A stretch of DNA of 33,295 nt from Actinomycetes bacterium (GTDB lineage Bacteria; Actinomycetota; Acidimicrobiia; Acidimicrobiales; JAJZJN01), in NCBI GenBank assembly GCA_021851165.1, contig JAJZJN010000011.1, positions 1-33,295 on the forward strand. Reading direction: 5' to 3'. The notes beneath the pieces are model-generated. The model saw nothing but the letters and a program-made list of their open reading frames with translations, was not told the origin of the DNA and ran no database searches. Shown in pieces: positions 1-8,128 of the stretch. The stretch's first letter is position 1. Each line of letters begins with the position of its first letter. Made by a program: the position numbers and the translations under genes.

Positions 1-7
1 CCGATCT

Positions 8-931
8 GTGGCCCGAACCTGGTCGATCGGAATCGTCGCTACCGGGGTTTCTGGCCTTGCCTATGGTCTCATCCTCCTGGTGGTGCGTAGGCTCGGAGGC
101 GACCCACAGGTCGGGACGGTCGCTGGTGCCGTCGTGCATGACAGCAGTGCGCGCCGATCCGTGCTCGAGAGGGTCGGCCGCCTTGCCGGCCCGGTTGTCT
201 CGCTGGGGGTGATAGTGGCGATCTGGGCGCTGGCGCTCAAGGCGTTCAGCCTCTCGAGCTATTTCGCCAAGTCGCCCGCAGCCGTATGGTCGTTCCTGTT
301 CACGGGGCCGTCCTCGACGGCCCATAGGAGCGCCGTGTTCCAGGCATTGGGAGTCACGATGCACGATGCGATGCTCGGCTGGCTGGTTGGTACCGGAGCG
401 GCGCTGGTCGGAGCAGCCGTGCTGGTCCAGCTTCCACGCGTGCGGGCAGCGATATTCCCCATGGTGATGACCCTCAGGTCGGTTCCTCTCATAGCGATGA
501 CCCCGCTGATAGCGCTGGTATTCGGCCAGGGAGTGACTGGTGTGACAGTGATTGCAGCGATCGTGACCTTTGTCCCGTCGCTCGTGCTGGTGGCATCGGG
601 GCTCGAGTCGGCACCGCCCCAGGCAATCGAGCTCGCGCGGGCGTACAACCTCTCCAGCATGGGGACGCTTGTGCGGATAAGAGTCCGCTATGCCACCCCC
701 AGCCTCTTTGCCGCCGCCAAGATCGCAATGCCAGGCGCAATTCTCGGGGCGATCCTGGCCGAGTGGCTCATAACCGGCAGCGGCATAGGCCATCTCATGG
801 CTGCATCGCTGATCGGCTCCAACTACGGGGTGCTGTGGGCAAGCGTCGTGGTTGCCAGTGCAGTATCGCTAGTTCTCTACGAAGTGGTGGGGTCGTTCGA
901 AGGTGTGGCCCAGAGGCGCCTGGCGTCGTGA
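8..931 (+). CDS. ABC transporter inner-membrane permease (SsuC/TauC-like, BPD_transp_1); probably the C-terminal part of a longer ORF cut by the window edge
   Basis: Multiple TM segments and an EAA-like loop (ELARAYNLSSMGTLVRIRVRYATPSLFAAAKIAMPGAILGAILAEWLI). Frame is open to the left edge; N-terminal segment TWSIGIVATGVSGLAYGLILLVVRRLGG looks like the last TM of a preceding permease domain. Confidence 0.85.
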   Translation: MARTWSIGIVATGVSGLAYGLILLVVRRLGGDPQVGTVAGAVVHDSSARRSVLERVGRLAGPVVSLGVIVAIWALALKAFSLSSYFAKSPAAVWSFLFTGPSSTAHRSAVFQALGVTMHDAMLGWLVGTGAALVGAAVLVQLPRVRAAIFPMVMTLRSVPLIAMTPLIALVFGQGVTGVTVIAAIVTFVPSLVLVASGLESAPPQAIELARAYNLSSMGTLVRIRVRYATPSLFAAAKIAMPGAILGAILAEWLITGSGIGHLMAASLIGSNYGVLWASVVVASAVSLVLYEVVGSFEGVAQRRLAS

Positions 932-1851
932 GCGTCGCGGCTGTGGACCTCGGTGCCCGCTACTACGGCAAGGAGGGCATACGCCTGCTTGTCGTCGGTC
1001 CCTCGGACGGTGGGCCGGGCATGGTGTACGAGCAGAGGATGTCGGTGCTGTTGCACGAAGGACTCGACGAGAGCTACCTGGCGGGGGACAACACCCGGCT
1101 GGTCACCAGCGATGCCCAGCGGAGTCTCGCCGTGAGGATTGCCATGGAGTTGGCCGGCGAGCCTGTGGAGGAGACGGCGCTCGAGATCGGCGAGGAGATA
1201 TGCCGTCGCTACCCATTCGTCCCTGAAGTCGAGGTAGGGCTTGCCCGGAGGCCATGGACGGCGATGGTCATGGCGGAGCCCTCTTGCGCTTCAGGCCATG
1301 GGTTCGTCTGCGATGGCTCCGAGGACCAGGTATCCCGTGTCACGGTGTCGGGTGGGGGGCGCAAGATCGTCTCGGGCATAGAGGGTCTGAGGCTCCTGCT
1401 CACCACCGGGAGCAGGTTCGAGGGCTTCTTGAGCGATGACCTGACTCCCAACGAGCCCGTAGCCGATCGCGCGATTGCAGGCGACTTGAGCGTTCACTGG
1501 GTGCCGACCAGTCCGGGAGTTGATTTTCCTGCTCTACGGTCGTCGTTGCGAGGGGTGGTCATGTCGGCTTTCCAAGGGGTCCGCAGCGAGTCTGTCCAGC
1601 ACCTGCTGACGTCGATGTGCGCGGAGACGATCCAGAAGGTCTCCGAAGTGGAGCGGGTGGTGCTCCGCTTCGAAAGCATTGCCCTCGGCATGGTGCAAGG
1701 TGGGCCGGAGGCAGGCGATGGGGTGCAGTCCTCCCGGATGCGGGAGGCTCGTGCACACACGATGATCGAGTTGCCCAGGGCTGTGACGTCTGTATCGATG
1801 GAGAGAGGCACCTCGGTGCCGACGCGGAGATCGAGTGCAGCAGCATGTTGA
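928..1851 (+). CDS. Uricase (urate oxidase)-like protein, divergent C-terminus
   Basis: GTG start at 928 overlaps the permease stop (GTGA). Uricase-like blocks: YYGKEGIRLL, YLAGDNTRLVTSDAQRS, VSGIEGLRLLLTTGSRFEGFLSDD, ADRAIAGDLSVHW, ESVQHLLTSM. About 307 aa. Canonical NKHH-type block not found. Confidence 0.75.
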   Translation: MSVAAVDLGARYYGKEGIRLLVVGPSDGGPGMVYEQRMSVLLHEGLDESYLAGDNTRLVTSDAQRSLAVRIAMELAGEPVEETALEIGEEICRRYPFVPEVEVGLARRPWTAMVMAEPSCASGHGFVCDGSEDQVSRVTVSGGGRKIVSGIEGLRLLLTTGSRFEGFLSDDLTPNEPVADRAIAGDLSVHWVPTSPGVDFPALRSSLRGVVMSAFQGVRSESVQHLLTSMCAETIQKVSEVERVVLRFESIALGMVQGGPEAGDGVQSSRMREARAHTMIELPRAVTSVSMERGTSVPTRRSSAAAC

Positions 1852-1906
1852 TCGATGGGAACGCCGGTGACATGACCGGTGATCAGACGAGTGAGAGGAG
1901 GGTGCC

Positions 1907-3496
1907 ATGCCCATGGGCCTAGAGATTCGGGCTCCACTGACCGGGCGCCGGCAGGAGGTGTTGAACCCAGTGGCCCTGGGCCTCGTCGAGCTGCTCCAGA
2001 GCGGGCTCGGACAAGAGCGCTCGCGGCTGCTGGCCGCTCGCGCCCAACGGCAACTTGCGTTCGATGCCGGGGAGAGGCCCGATTTTCAGGCCACAACCGC
2101 CGAGGTGAGGAGAGGTACCTGGCGCGTGCCGCCGGCCCCACCTGATCTGGCTGATCGCCGCGTCGAGATCACAGGGCCCACCGACGCCAAGATGGTGATC
2201 AACGCCCTCAACTCCGGGGCTCGGGTGTTCATGGCCGATCTCGAGGACGCCAACACTCCTACATGGGCCAACATGGTCGATGGCCAGGTTAACCTCAGCG
2301 ACGCGGTGCGACGACAGATCGCCTACGAGGCTCCCGATGGCCGTTGCTACCAGTTGGGCGAGGAACCTGCCGTGCTGATGGTCCGGCCGAGGGGCTGGCA
2401 TCTAAGCGAGCGCCATGTGACCCTGAATGACGAGCCCGTGTCGGCCAGCCTGTTCGATGCCGCCTTATATCTGGCCAACAACGCCGAGGAGCTGCTCGAA
2501 CGGGGAAGCGGTCCTTACCTCTACCTGCCGAAGCTCGAGAGCCACGCCGAGGCGCGGCTGTGGCACGACGCGTTCGACATCGCCGAGGACTACCTGAGCC
2601 TCCCGAGCGGAGCTGTCCGGGCGACCGTTCTCGTCGAGACGATCCCGGCAGCGTTCGAGATGGACGAGATCCTTCACGCTCTGGGTAATCACGCCACGGG
2701 GTTGAATGCCGGGCGATGGGACTACATGTTCAGCCTCATCAAGAAGTTCAGGGAGGACCCCGCCTTCGTGCTGCCTGACCGTGCCGAGGTCAAGATGACC
2801 GTGCCGTTCATGCGCTCCTACACGGAGCTGCTCGTTCGCACATGCCATAGACGGGGTGCCCACGCGATGGGCGGCATGGCGGCGTTCGTGCCCTCGCGCC
2901 GAGACGAACAGGTCAACCGGCAGGCGTTCGAGCAGGTTCGCGCAGACAAGGAGCGTGAGTCGGCGGATGGCTTCGACGGCACGTGGGTCGCCCATCCGGA
3001 TCTCGTCGTGGTCGCCCGGGAGGTGTTCGATGCGGCCCTGCGCGACCGGCCCAATCAGATCGAGCGGCAGCGTGATGACGTCGCTGTCGAGGCGCGAGAC
3101 CTATTGGACGTGGCCATCCCCGGTGCCGAGGTGACCGAGGCCGGCGTTCGCAACAACATCGCCGTGGGCCTGCGTTATCTCGAATCCTGGCTACGCGGGA
3201 GAGGTGCTGTGACGATCTTCAATCTCATGGAGGATGCGGCCACTGCCGAGATCGCGAGGTCCCAGCTGTGGCAGTGGTCACGCCATGGTGTTGGTCTTGC
3301 CGGCGGGGGTGCTGTCACGGGGAATCTCGTGCACCGGATCCAGCAAGAGGAGATGGGAGTATTGGCCAAGGAGCTTGCCGAGGCAGGTCTGGGTGGGGGA
3401 CGACTCAACGAAGCGGCGGAACTGTTTGAAGAAGTGGCGCTTGCCCAGGAGATGCCGGATTTCCTCACACTGCTTGCCTACGAGCTGATCGATTGA
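1907..3496 (+). CDS. aceB: Malate synthase A
   Basis: 529 aa with GPTDAKMVINALNSGARVFMADLEDANTPTW, VRPRGWHLSERHV, LVETIPAAFEMDEILHAL, GLNAGRWDYMFSLIKKF, typical of malate synthase A. Confidence 0.95.
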   Translation: MPMGLEIRAPLTGRRQEVLNPVALGLVELLQSGLGQERSRLLAARAQRQLAFDAGERPDFQATTAEVRRGTWRVPPAPPDLADRRVEITGPTDAKMVINALNSGARVFMADLEDANTPTWANMVDGQVNLSDAVRRQIAYEAPDGRCYQLGEEPAVLMVRPRGWHLSERHVTLNDEPVSASLFDAALYLANNAEELLERGSGPYLYLPKLESHAEARLWHDAFDIAEDYLSLPSGAVRATVLVETIPAAFEMDEILHALGNHATGLNAGRWDYMFSLIKKFREDPAFVLPDRAEVKMTVPFMRSYTELLVRTCHRRGAHAMGGMAAFVPSRRDEQVNRQAFEQVRADKERESADGFDGTWVAHPDLVVVAREVFDAALRDRPNQIERQRDDVAVEARDLLDVAIPGAEVTEAGVRNNIAVGLRYLESWLRGRGAVTIFNLMEDAATAEIARSQLWQWSRHGVGLAGGGAVTGNLVHRIQQEEMGVLAKELAEAGLGGGRLNEAAELFEEVALAQEMPDFLTLLAYELID

Positions 3497-3571
3497 GACG
3501 GTGTGCGAGGTGGCGTGTGAGCTAGAGGGCTTTGACCAGCCAGATCACTGCGGCAATACGACAGGAGAGCG

Positions 3572-4510
3572 ATGACAAGCACGGAGAAGTCCGGTGTGCC
3601 CGGATCCACGAAGCAGATAGACGTATGCATCGGGGTGGATGTTGACGCGGTCGCGGGGTGGCTTGGTTCCTACGGGGGCGAGGACTCCCCCAACGACATC
3701 CAGCGCGGGATGTTCGCCGGTGAGGTCGGGAGCCTCCGCCTCTTGCGGCTGTTCGAGCGAGCAGGGCTGTCGACGACATGGTTCGTTCCCGGGCATTCGG
3801 CTGAGACCTTTCCCGACGAGATGCGTCGAGTGGCCGAGGCGGGACATGAGATAGGAGCACACGGGTACTCGCACGAGAACCCTATCTCGATGAGCGCGGA
3901 GCAGGAGCGTGAGGTGCTGGAGCGCTCCATCGTCCTAATCGAGGAGATAGCTGGTCGGCGGCCAAGGGGGTATGTGGCCCCGTGGTGGGAGATGTCGGAA
4001 CGGACGGCTGGGCTTCTGGCAGAGTACGGATTCATCTACGACCATTCCCAGAATTACAACGACTTCGTGCCGTTCTACGCGCGAGTGGGTGATACCTGGA
4101 CGAACATCGACTACTCCAGGCCGGCCTCCTCATGGATGAAGCCGCTGGTGCGTGGCAAGGAGGTGGACTTGGTCGAGTTCTGCGGCAACTGGTACATGGA
4201 CGATCTACCGCCCATGATGTTCATCAAGCAGGCCCCGAACAGCCATGGCTTCGTGAGCCCTCGCGACATCGAGCAGCTCTGGCGGGATCAGTTCGACTGG
4301 GTCTACCGGGAGCTGGACTACGCGGTATTCCCGATCACCCTGCATCCGGATGTGTCAGGCCGTCCGCAGGTGCTGCTCATGGTCGAGCGGCTGATCGAGT
4401 ACTGGGCCGGTCACGATGGAGTCAGGTTCGTCACCTTCGAGGAGGCTGCCGAGACCTTCCGTAGGCGCTATCCGTTCGAGGGTCCCGACCGACCGTCATC
4501 GGTGGGATGA
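3572..4510 (+). CDS. Polysaccharide-deacetylase-fold hydrolase of the HP0310/cyclic imidase/PuuE-allantoinase type
   Basis: [135 protein letters not shown]. Confidence 0.88.
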   Translation: MTSTEKSGVPGSTKQIDVCIGVDVDAVAGWLGSYGGEDSPNDIQRGMFAGEVGSLRLLRLFERAGLSTTWFVPGHSAETFPDEMRRVAEAGHEIGAHGYSHENPISMSAEQEREVLERSIVLIEEIAGRRPRGYVAPWWEMSERTAGLLAEYGFIYDHSQNYNDFVPFYARVGDTWTNIDYSRPASSWMKPLVRGKEVDLVEFCGNWYMDDLPPMMFIKQAPNSHGFVSPRDIEQLWRDQFDWVYRELDYAVFPITLHPDVSGRPQVLLMVERLIEYWAGHDGVRFVTFEEAAETFRRRYPFEGPDRPSSVG

Positions 4511-4534
4511 GGACGCACCTATGACCAGTCCCAG

Positions 4535-5320
4535 ATGAGCAGCTCGGATCGGACCAGGATCGGGATGATCGTTCCGTCGTCGAACACGGTGCTCGAGCCC
4601 GAGATGTGCCGGATTGCCGGGGGGCTGCCCGGTGTGTCGTTGCACTTCAGCAGGGTACGGGTGACCGAGATCACTCTCGACGACAGCGCGTCGCACCAAT
4701 TCGACCCGGAGCCCATGTCGAAGGCAGCGCTATTGCTTGGTGACGCCGGAGTCGACGTGCTCGCGTGGGCGGGAACTTCAGGTTCGTGGCTCGGTATCGG
4801 CCACGACCAGGATCTCGCCAGGACATTGGGCCTGGTTGCCGGCGCACCCGCGACGACGTCGACCATGGCGTTGATCGAGGCCTGCCGGCTGGTGGGGTCG
4901 AGCCGGGTGGCTCTGCTCACCCCGTACGTCGATGGGGTGGTTGCCCGGATCATGACTGCCTACGGTGCAGAGGGCATCGAGGTCGTCGCCGAGCGTCACC
5001 TGGGGATCACCGACAACAGCGCGTTCGCTGAGGTGAGTGAAGCCGATTTGCGTGCCATGGCGATCGAGTGTGCCGGCCCCGGCGCTGATGACGGCGGGGC
5101 GTCTGAGGCGGTGGTGGTCGCGTGCACCAACCTGCGGGCTGCCAGACTGGCTCGGGAGATCGAGGGAGTGCTCGGGATCCCGTTCGTAGACAGCGTTGCG
5201 GCGACCCTGTGGCATGCGATGCTGCTTGCCGGCCGGAGGGTGAGCCTTGCGGGCGAAGGCTGCCTGCTCGAAGGGGTCCTGCCGGCTCAAGAGGGCCGGC
5301 TGCAGAAGGGAGGAGTATGA
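4535..5320 (+). CDS. Asp/Glu racemase superfamily protein, maleate isomerase/arylmalonate decarboxylase-like
   Basis: RIGMIVPSSNTVLEPEM; first active-site block AWAGTSGS (Gly in place of Cys); VALLTPYVDGVVARI; HLGITDNSAFAEV; second block VVVACTNLRA (Cys retained). Confidence 0.85.
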   Translation: MSSSDRTRIGMIVPSSNTVLEPEMCRIAGGLPGVSLHFSRVRVTEITLDDSASHQFDPEPMSKAALLLGDAGVDVLAWAGTSGSWLGIGHDQDLARTLGLVAGAPATTSTMALIEACRLVGSSRVALLTPYVDGVVARIMTAYGAEGIEVVAERHLGITDNSAFAEVSEADLRAMAIECAGPGADDGGASEAVVVACTNLRAARLAREIEGVLGIPFVDSVAATLWHAMLLAGRRVSLAGEGCLLEGVLPAQEGRLQKGGV

Positions 5321-6261
5321 GATTCGTCACATTCGCCCATCCCGGGGGCGAGGCTGCCCTGGGTGTCCGGGTCGGCGACGCGGTCCTGGACCTGTCGGCG
5401 GCAAGCGGGCGTGATCCGGCTTTCGACTCGATGCTTGCCATGATCTCCTCGGGTGAGGACGCGCTGCGGTCGGCTCTCAGGCTCGTAGATGCGGCTCGTA
5501 GCGACCCGGAAGGCTCCCGGCGTCACCTGTTCGACTTCGCAGCCGTGGACTTGCTGGCGCCCATCCCGCGGCCTCACAAGAACGTGTTCTGCGTAGGGCT
5601 GAATTTCAGGTCGCATGTGGAGCAGAACGCGATCGCGCTGGGCCAACCGATCGAGATACCGGAGGTGCCGCTGTTCTTCACCAAGACGGTGACGGCGGTG
5701 GTGGGCACAGGCCAGGGCATTCGCTGTGACGAGCGCCTGACCCGCAAACTCGACTACGAGGTCGAGCTGGCAGTGGTGATTGGCATCGGGGGCTCATGGA
5801 TAGCACCAGAAGACGCGATGGCCCATGTCTTCGGTTTCACCCTGGTGAACGACGTGAGTGCTCGCGACCTCCAGTGGCGCACGAGCCAGTTCTTCTACGG
5901 CAAGGGCCTCGACAGCTTCTGCCCGATGGGACCCGCGATAGTGACACCGGACGAGCTCGGCTCGATCGATGACATTGTTCTCGAGCTCCTGGTCGACGGG
6001 GAGATGCGCCAGCACGAGCGAGCCGGGAACATGATCTTTCCGCCCGCTGTGGCGATAGCGGAGCTGTCCAAGGGAATCACCTTGGAACCCGGCGACGTGA
6101 TCAGTCTGGGTACACCGGGCGGCTGCGGATACCAGATCGTCCCACCGGTGTTCCTGCGTCCTGGCAACGTGGTGGAGTGCCGGGCAGAGCGGATAGGCAG
6201 CCTGGTGAACCCGGTTGTCGACGCATCAGTTCCGACGTTGGAAAAGAGGGCTCAAATATGA
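5317..6261 (+). CDS. Fumarylacetoacetate hydrolase (FAH) family protein; ureidoglycolate lyase-type function possible
   Basis: ATG at 5317 overlaps upstream stop (ATGA). MRFVTFAHPGGEAALGVRVGDAVLDL, KNVFCVGLNFRSHVEQ, PLFFTKTVTAVVG, LDYEVELAVVIG, GFTLVNDVSARDLQ, GKGLDSFCPMGPAIV, SLGTPGGCG. Confidence 0.92.
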   Translation: MRFVTFAHPGGEAALGVRVGDAVLDLSAASGRDPAFDSMLAMISSGEDALRSALRLVDAARSDPEGSRRHLFDFAAVDLLAPIPRPHKNVFCVGLNFRSHVEQNAIALGQPIEIPEVPLFFTKTVTAVVGTGQGIRCDERLTRKLDYEVELAVVIGIGGSWIAPEDAMAHVFGFTLVNDVSARDLQWRTSQFFYGKGLDSFCPMGPAIVTPDELGSIDDIVLELLVDGEMRQHERAGNMIFPPAVAIAELSKGITLEPGDVISLGTPGGCGYQIVPPVFLRPGNVVECRAERIGSLVNPVVDASVPTLEKRAQI

Positions 6262-7397
6262 ATATCGGTGTGTACAGGTTGTCGATGAATGATCCGGGCG
6301 ACGTGAGTGGGCTCAGGCATCTGATCGAGGATGGAGTGGTGGATCCGGCGACGGTAGTGGCGTCGATCGGCAAGACGGAAGGCAATGGTGGCGCCAACGA
6401 CTTCACCAGGGCTCTGGCTTCCCTCAAGGTCGCACAGCTGCTGGCGGAGTTCCTCGGCTCGTCGGCTGACGAAGTGGCCGAACGCGTGGCGCTTGTGTGG
6501 TCCGGCGGCTGCGAAGGGGTCTTGTCACCGCATATGACGGTGTTCACCCGCTCGGATGGCGACGCTCCTGGCGTGGCATCTGGCAAGGAGGCATCCCTCG
6601 ACGGAGACGAGGGCCAGGGTCGGCTTGCAATCTCGGTGCAGCGCACCAGACCGTTGCTCCCGGAGGAGGTAGGCCGTATGGTGGAGGTTGATGAGGTTGC
6701 CGACGCGGTTCGCCGCGCGCTGGATGATCTTGGCTCTTCGGGGGACTCCGTGCATTATGTCCAGGTGAAAGGCCCACTGCTTACACCGGCGGGCATAGCG
6801 GATGCTGCCGGCCGCGGCAAGGAGGTAGTGACCACCGATCCCAACCGCTCGAAGGCGTATGCCCGGGGAGCATCTGCTCTAGGGGTGGCGCTCGGCCTGG
6901 GGGAGGTGCCGCGTGATCGGTTGAGTGAAGGCGTGATCGCAAACGACATGGATCTGTACTCGGCTGTGGCATCCACATCTGCAGGTGGTGAGCTCACGGC
7001 GGCGGAGGTGGTCGTGTTCGCGAACTCCCCCCGTGCTGGTGGGCAGTTCCGCATAGGCCACGCATCGCTCGACGACGCCGTTGACATCGACGGGGTCCGA
7101 TCAGCGCTCCGCTCAGCCGGTCTCACATTTGGCTGTGAGCCCGATGATGGCGAGCGGGCAAGGATACAGGCGGTGTTCGCCAAGGCCGAAGCGCCGGTCG
7201 GTGGCATGCTTCGGGGATTTCGCACCACCATGCTCTCGGACGCCGACATCAACTACGAGAGGCACGCACGTGCTGCTACTGGTGCGGTGATAACGGCTGT
7301 GACCGGTGACTCGAGGATCTTCGTCTCGGGGGGCACCGAGCACCAGGCACCCCCCGGCCAGGCTCCGATCGCGGCGATAGTGCGCGTAGCCGATTGA
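6258..7397 (+). CDS. Ring-opening amidohydrolase (barbiturase/cyanuric acid hydrolase AtzD family)
   Basis: ATGA overlap with the upstream gene. Three-repeat Toblerone-fold landmarks: SIGKTEGNGGANDFTRAL and VWSGGCEGVLSPH; VHYVQVKGPLL and YARGASALGVALGLGEV; FAKAEA and IFVSGGTEHQAPPGQAPIAAIVR. Confidence 0.92.
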   Translation: MNIGVYRLSMNDPGDVSGLRHLIEDGVVDPATVVASIGKTEGNGGANDFTRALASLKVAQLLAEFLGSSADEVAERVALVWSGGCEGVLSPHMTVFTRSDGDAPGVASGKEASLDGDEGQGRLAISVQRTRPLLPEEVGRMVEVDEVADAVRRALDDLGSSGDSVHYVQVKGPLLTPAGIADAAGRGKEVVTTDPNRSKAYARGASALGVALGLGEVPRDRLSEGVIANDMDLYSAVASTSAGGELTAAEVVVFANSPRAGGQFRIGHASLDDAVDIDGVRSALRSAGLTFGCEPDDGERARIQAVFAKAEAPVGGMLRGFRTTMLSDADINYERHARAATGAVITAVTGDSRIFVSGGTEHQAPPGQAPIAAIVRVAD

Positions 7398-7415
7398 GCA
7401 TGTGAGGCAGACGCG

Positions 7416-7718
7416 TTGAGACTCACCCCCCATGAACAAGAGAAGCTGCTGCTGTCGGTGGCTGCCATGGTCGCGCGCGATCGCCGTGAGCGGGGCGTGA
7501 AGCTCAACTACCCGGAGGCCGTTGCGCTGGTCAGCTCCTTCGTCATGGAGGGCGCGCGTGACGGGCGGTCGGTGGCGGAGCTGATGGCAGGCGGGCGCAG
7601 GGTGCTGCGTCGCGAAGAGGTCATGGAAGGTGTTGCAGAGATGATCGAACAGATCCAGGTCGAGGCCACATTCCGTGACGGGACCAAGCTGGTGACCATT
7701 CACAGGCCGATACCATGA
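7416..7718 (+). CDS. ureA: Urease subunit gamma
   Basis: TTG start; [50 protein letters not shown] is the canonical gamma sequence. Confidence 0.97.
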   Translation: MRLTPHEQEKLLLSVAAMVARDRRERGVKLNYPEAVALVSSFVMEGARDGRSVAELMAGGRRVLRREEVMEGVAEMIEQIQVEATFRDGTKLVTIHRPIP

Positions 7719-8128
7719 CTGTTGTCTCGACGAGCGTAACCGGCGTCCCTGGCGAGATCGTGGTCGGTGGTGCCAGGGCCGAGCGAGCCGGACGCGCTGA
7801 AGGAGACGGCAGCGATGGCGCCATGGCCGATGTCGTGATCAATGGCGGGCGGCCGGTGATCAGCCTGATGGTTGCAAACCTGGGTGACCGGCCGGTCCAG
7901 ATAGGGTCTCACTTCCACTTCGCGGAGGTAAATACCGCATTGGAGTTCGACCGCCCGGCGGCCTGGGGCAGGCGCCTCGACATACCAGCCGGGACATCGG
8001 TGCGTTTCGAGCCTGGCATCGAGCGGACGGTAGACCTCGTCCCGATCGGCGGCAGGAGGAGGGTTCCCGGGCTCAGAGGCCTTGCAGGCGGGCTACTCGA
8101 CAGCGAAGACGGGATGGGCCCGCGGTGA
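7715..8128 (+). CDS. ureB: Urease subunit beta
   Basis: ATGA overlap with ure[58 protein letters not shown]. Confidence 0.97.
   Translation: MTVVSTSVTGVPGEIVVGGARAERAGRAEGDGSDGAMADVVINGGRPVISLMVANLGDRPVQIGSHFHFAEVNTALEFDRPAAWGRRLDIPAGTSVRFEPGIERTVDLVPIGGRRRVPGLRGLAGGLLDSEDGMGPR

Noticed and set aside
1864-1882. Direct repeat CCGGTGA...CCGGTGA before malate synthase
   Set aside because: Two 7-nt copies only; likely chance in GC-rich sequence.
1617-1922. Alternative + frame as a frameshifted uricase C-terminus
   Set aside because: Translation shows no NKHH-type or other uricase C-terminal motif, so it does not explain the divergent end.
1494-2141. 215-aa minus-strand ORF opposite uricase/malate synthase
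   Set aside because: Overlaps two well-supported + strand genes; composition looks like an antisense frame of GC-rich coding DNA, with no recognisable domain.
3532-3559. Possible promoter TTGACC-N16-CAATAC before the imidase-like gene
   Set aside because: -10 match is poor and a TSS here would leave too little room before the RBS at ~3562; not supported.
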